In this document: piece after piece, positions 4,622 to 6,189 of the stretch | Layout: the number at the start of each line of letters is the position of its first letter | Position numbering within the stretch: the first letter of the stretch is position 1 | NCBI GenBank assembly: GCA_903820655.1 | Contig: CAIJIA010000077.1 | Span: 1-6,189 of the forward strand | Direction: 5' to 3' | From: an uncultured Chloroflexota bacterium | GTDB taxonomy: Bacteria > Chloroflexota > Limnocylindria > Limnocylindrales > Limnocylindraceae | Length of the DNA: 6,189 nucleotides | Program-made: the position numbers and the translations under genes | Notes under the pieces: generated by a model | The model's input: only the letters and a program-made list of their open reading frames with translations | What the model was told of the DNA's origin: nothing | The model's database searches: none

Positions 4622-6189
4622 TCAGGTTGCGGGGGAGATCAGCTCCAACTCAATCCCGTCGCCGCCCACGCGGTCACGCAGGATCGCGGGGAGGCCGGCA
4701 TCCCATGCCACGCCGCTACGCTGCTCCATCGGCAAGAGCTGGGCGCCGCCCGCCTGCGGGATATGCACCACAACACGGGTTCCACCAGGTCGCGCACGCA
4801 GCTCCCCCTTCACGATCTCCATGGCGCGAATCGTCTCCTCAACGGACTGGCGCGCCTTGAACTTGATATGCAGCACCGCACCCGCGGGAATCTCCACCGG
4901 ATCAGGATTCGACATGGCTCCGACGAGCGGCTCAGCGGGTGGCGCCTCGACCGCGACGGACGCATCAAATTCGGCGGGTGCGCGCTCTGGCATGAGTGAA
5001 GCGTCCAGCTCGATTCCTTCGGGAACCATGCCCGCTGGAATCCCGCCATTAGGGAGCGGGGCGACTGAGCGCTTTGCGTAGCGTCGCCCCCCACTTGAAA
5101 CGGTGAGCTTGGAGCGGACGGCATCGGCGCTGAGGCGCGATGCCTCCTCCCACGGAAGAACTGACTCGACCAAAACGGACCACTCCTCACCGCGCTGCTC
5201 AGTGCGACCGGCGATGAGAATCCCCTCGCCTTCAATCCAGGAGCTCTTCGTCGACTCCCACACCTGCGGGAAGACCACGACCTCCATGCTCCCCGTGAGG
5301 TCCTCCACCGTGACGATCGCCATGGAGGCGCCCTTCTTGGTCACCATCTGGCGAATGCTCAAGACGATTGCCCCGAGGGTCGCCGTTTCGTCTCGGTACG
5401 ACTCATCACTGAAGTCACCGACGAAGGTGCTCACATACGGCTGCATCACTGGCGCGAGCGCGTTCATCGGGTGATCGCTCAGATAGACGCCCATCAGTTC
5501 ACGCTCCCAGCGCAGACGTTCGCGCGTTGAGGCCTCCGTAACGTGCGGGAGTGCGGGGATCCCTGCCCCAGCAAGCTCTGGCATCGCATCAAAGAGACCG
5601 ACCTGCCCCGCCGCACGCTCGCGCTGCGCACTGGAGCCGCCAGAGATCGCGTCATCAAGTGCGAGCAGGATCTGCGCTGGATGTCCGAAGCGACGGAGCG
5701 CTCCAACCTTTGCCAGCGCTTCCAGGACGCGCTTGTTCGCGAGTCGCAGGTCAATTCGCTCACAGAATTCCTGAAGCGAGGCCGCCTGCTCCCCCGCTTC
5801 GCGCGCCGCAACGATCGACTCGGCGGCAGTAGCGCCAACATTCTTGATGCCCAAGAGGCCAAAACGAATCGCCTCCCCCTCTGGCTCGAAGTCGAGATTC
5901 GAGAAGTCCACATCAGGGGGAAGTACGGGAATGCCGAGTCGGCGACACTCTGCGATCGCTGCGGCAACCTTCTCCTCTTTGCTGCGGAAGGCGTTCAGCA
6001 CACTCGTCATGTACTCAACGGTGTAGTTCGCCTTGAGATACGCGGTTTGATAGGCGATCAAGCCGTAGCAGGTGGCGTGCGCCTTGTTGAACCCGTAGTT
6101 CGCGAACGGCTCAAAGGCTTCAAACACCTTGTCAATGGTGGCACGGGCAACACCACGTTCGGCAGCGCTGGTGATGAACTCTTGCTTCA
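4622..6189 (-). CDS. dnaE: DNA polymerase III alpha subunit, C-terminal 521 codons; N-terminus beyond right edge
   Basis: DnaE is the catalytic subunit of the replicative DNA polymerase III. Only its C-terminal part is visible (numbering from the first complete codon here). Seen: FANYGFNKAHATCYGLIAYQ (28-47), a hallmark block of the alpha fingers; LPPDVDFSNLDF (89-100); tandem helix-hairpin-helix region RFGLLGIKNVGATAAESIV (108-126) and following LANKRVLEALAKVGAL; internal clamp-binding motif QVGLF (195-199); RERLRWERELMGVYLSDHP (222-240); OB fold (about 268-345) with TKKGASMAIVTVEDLTGSME (283-302); a Pro/Ala-rich linker (about 350-435); and a C-terminal alpha/beta domain ending GIELELISPAT. 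The PHP, palm and thumb domains lie outside. The clamp motif and full C-terminal domain favour replicative DnaE1 over error-prone DnaE2. The stop TGA is at 4624-4622. The UbiA-family gene follows 48 nt later with no terminator seen between, so read-through is likely. Confidence 0.97.
   Translation of the reverse strand, partial: KQEFITSAAERGVARATIDKVFEAFEPFANYGFNKAHATCYGLIAYQTAYLKANYTVEYMTSVLNAFRSKEEKVAAAIAECRRLGIPVLPPDVDFSNLDFEPEGEAIRFGLLGIKNVGATAAESIVAAREAGEQAASLQEFCERIDLRLANKRVLEALAKVGALRRFGHPAQILLALDDAISGGSSAQRERAAGQVGLFDAMPELAGAGIPALPHVTEASTRERLRWERELMGVYLSDHPMNALAPVMQPYVSTFVGDFSDESYRDETATLGAIVLSIRQMVTKKGASMAIVTVEDLTGSMEVVVFPQVWESTKSSWIEGEGILIAGRTEQRGEEWSVLVESVLPWEEASRLSADAVRSKLTVSSGGRRYAKRSVAPLPNGGIPAGMVPEGIELDASLMPERAPAEFDASVAVEAPPAEPLVGAMSNPDPVEIPAGAVLHIKFKARQSVEETIRAMEIVKGELRARPGGTRVVVHIPQAGGAQLLPMEQRSGVAWDAGLPAILRDRVGGDGIELELISPAT

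Overview
This is a GC-rich (roughly 60-65% by eye) bacterial chromosome segment made almost entirely of housekeeping genes. I see no phage, transposon, CRISPR or defence signature. The phylum cannot be fixed from this window. The high GC, the DnaE1-type replicase with a C-terminal clamp motif, a PolA with a degenerate proofreading domain, the MenA-like UbiA protein and the tight packing fit a compact-genome member of Chloroflexota or Actinomycetota; I lean weakly to Chloroflexota.

Layout, left to right. (1) Minus strand, 3048 down to 1: a probable three-gene operon. It runs from an ECF-type sigma factor to a small two-helix membrane protein that overlaps it by 8 nt and is the probable anti-sigma factor, then, 36 nt later, to polA (DNA polymerase I). 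polA leaves the left edge after 624 codons, just before the polymerase palm. (2) Plus strand, 3084-3283: two tandem, obviously duplicated tRNA-Leu genes (anticodons CAA and UAA). Each is preceded by the same CCGCTAnGAT block with a -10-like hexamer. A 71-codon Ala/Arg/Glu-rich ORF of unknown function follows (3305-3520), with an excellent Shine-Dalgarno sequence. (3) Minus strand, 4573 down to 3533: a UbiA-family membrane prenyltransferase resembling the menaquinone enzyme MenA. It converges on the small ORF with only 12 nt between stop codons. (4) Minus strand, from the right edge down to 4622: the last 521 codons of dnaE, the replicative polymerase III alpha subunit, 48 nt upstream of the prenyltransferase gene and probably co-transcribed with it.

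The window therefore holds parts of both main replication polymerases (PolA and DnaE) within about 3 kb, separated by leucine tRNAs, a quinone-type prenyltransferase and a sigma/anti-sigma pair. The least ordinary points are the sigma/membrane-protein pair placed directly ahead of polA, an aromatic QLGFNF motif in the otherwise low-complexity PolA linker, the tRNA-Leu pair with duplicated upstream box, and the unrecognised 71-aa protein. I found no clear evidence for an undescribed multi-gene system.
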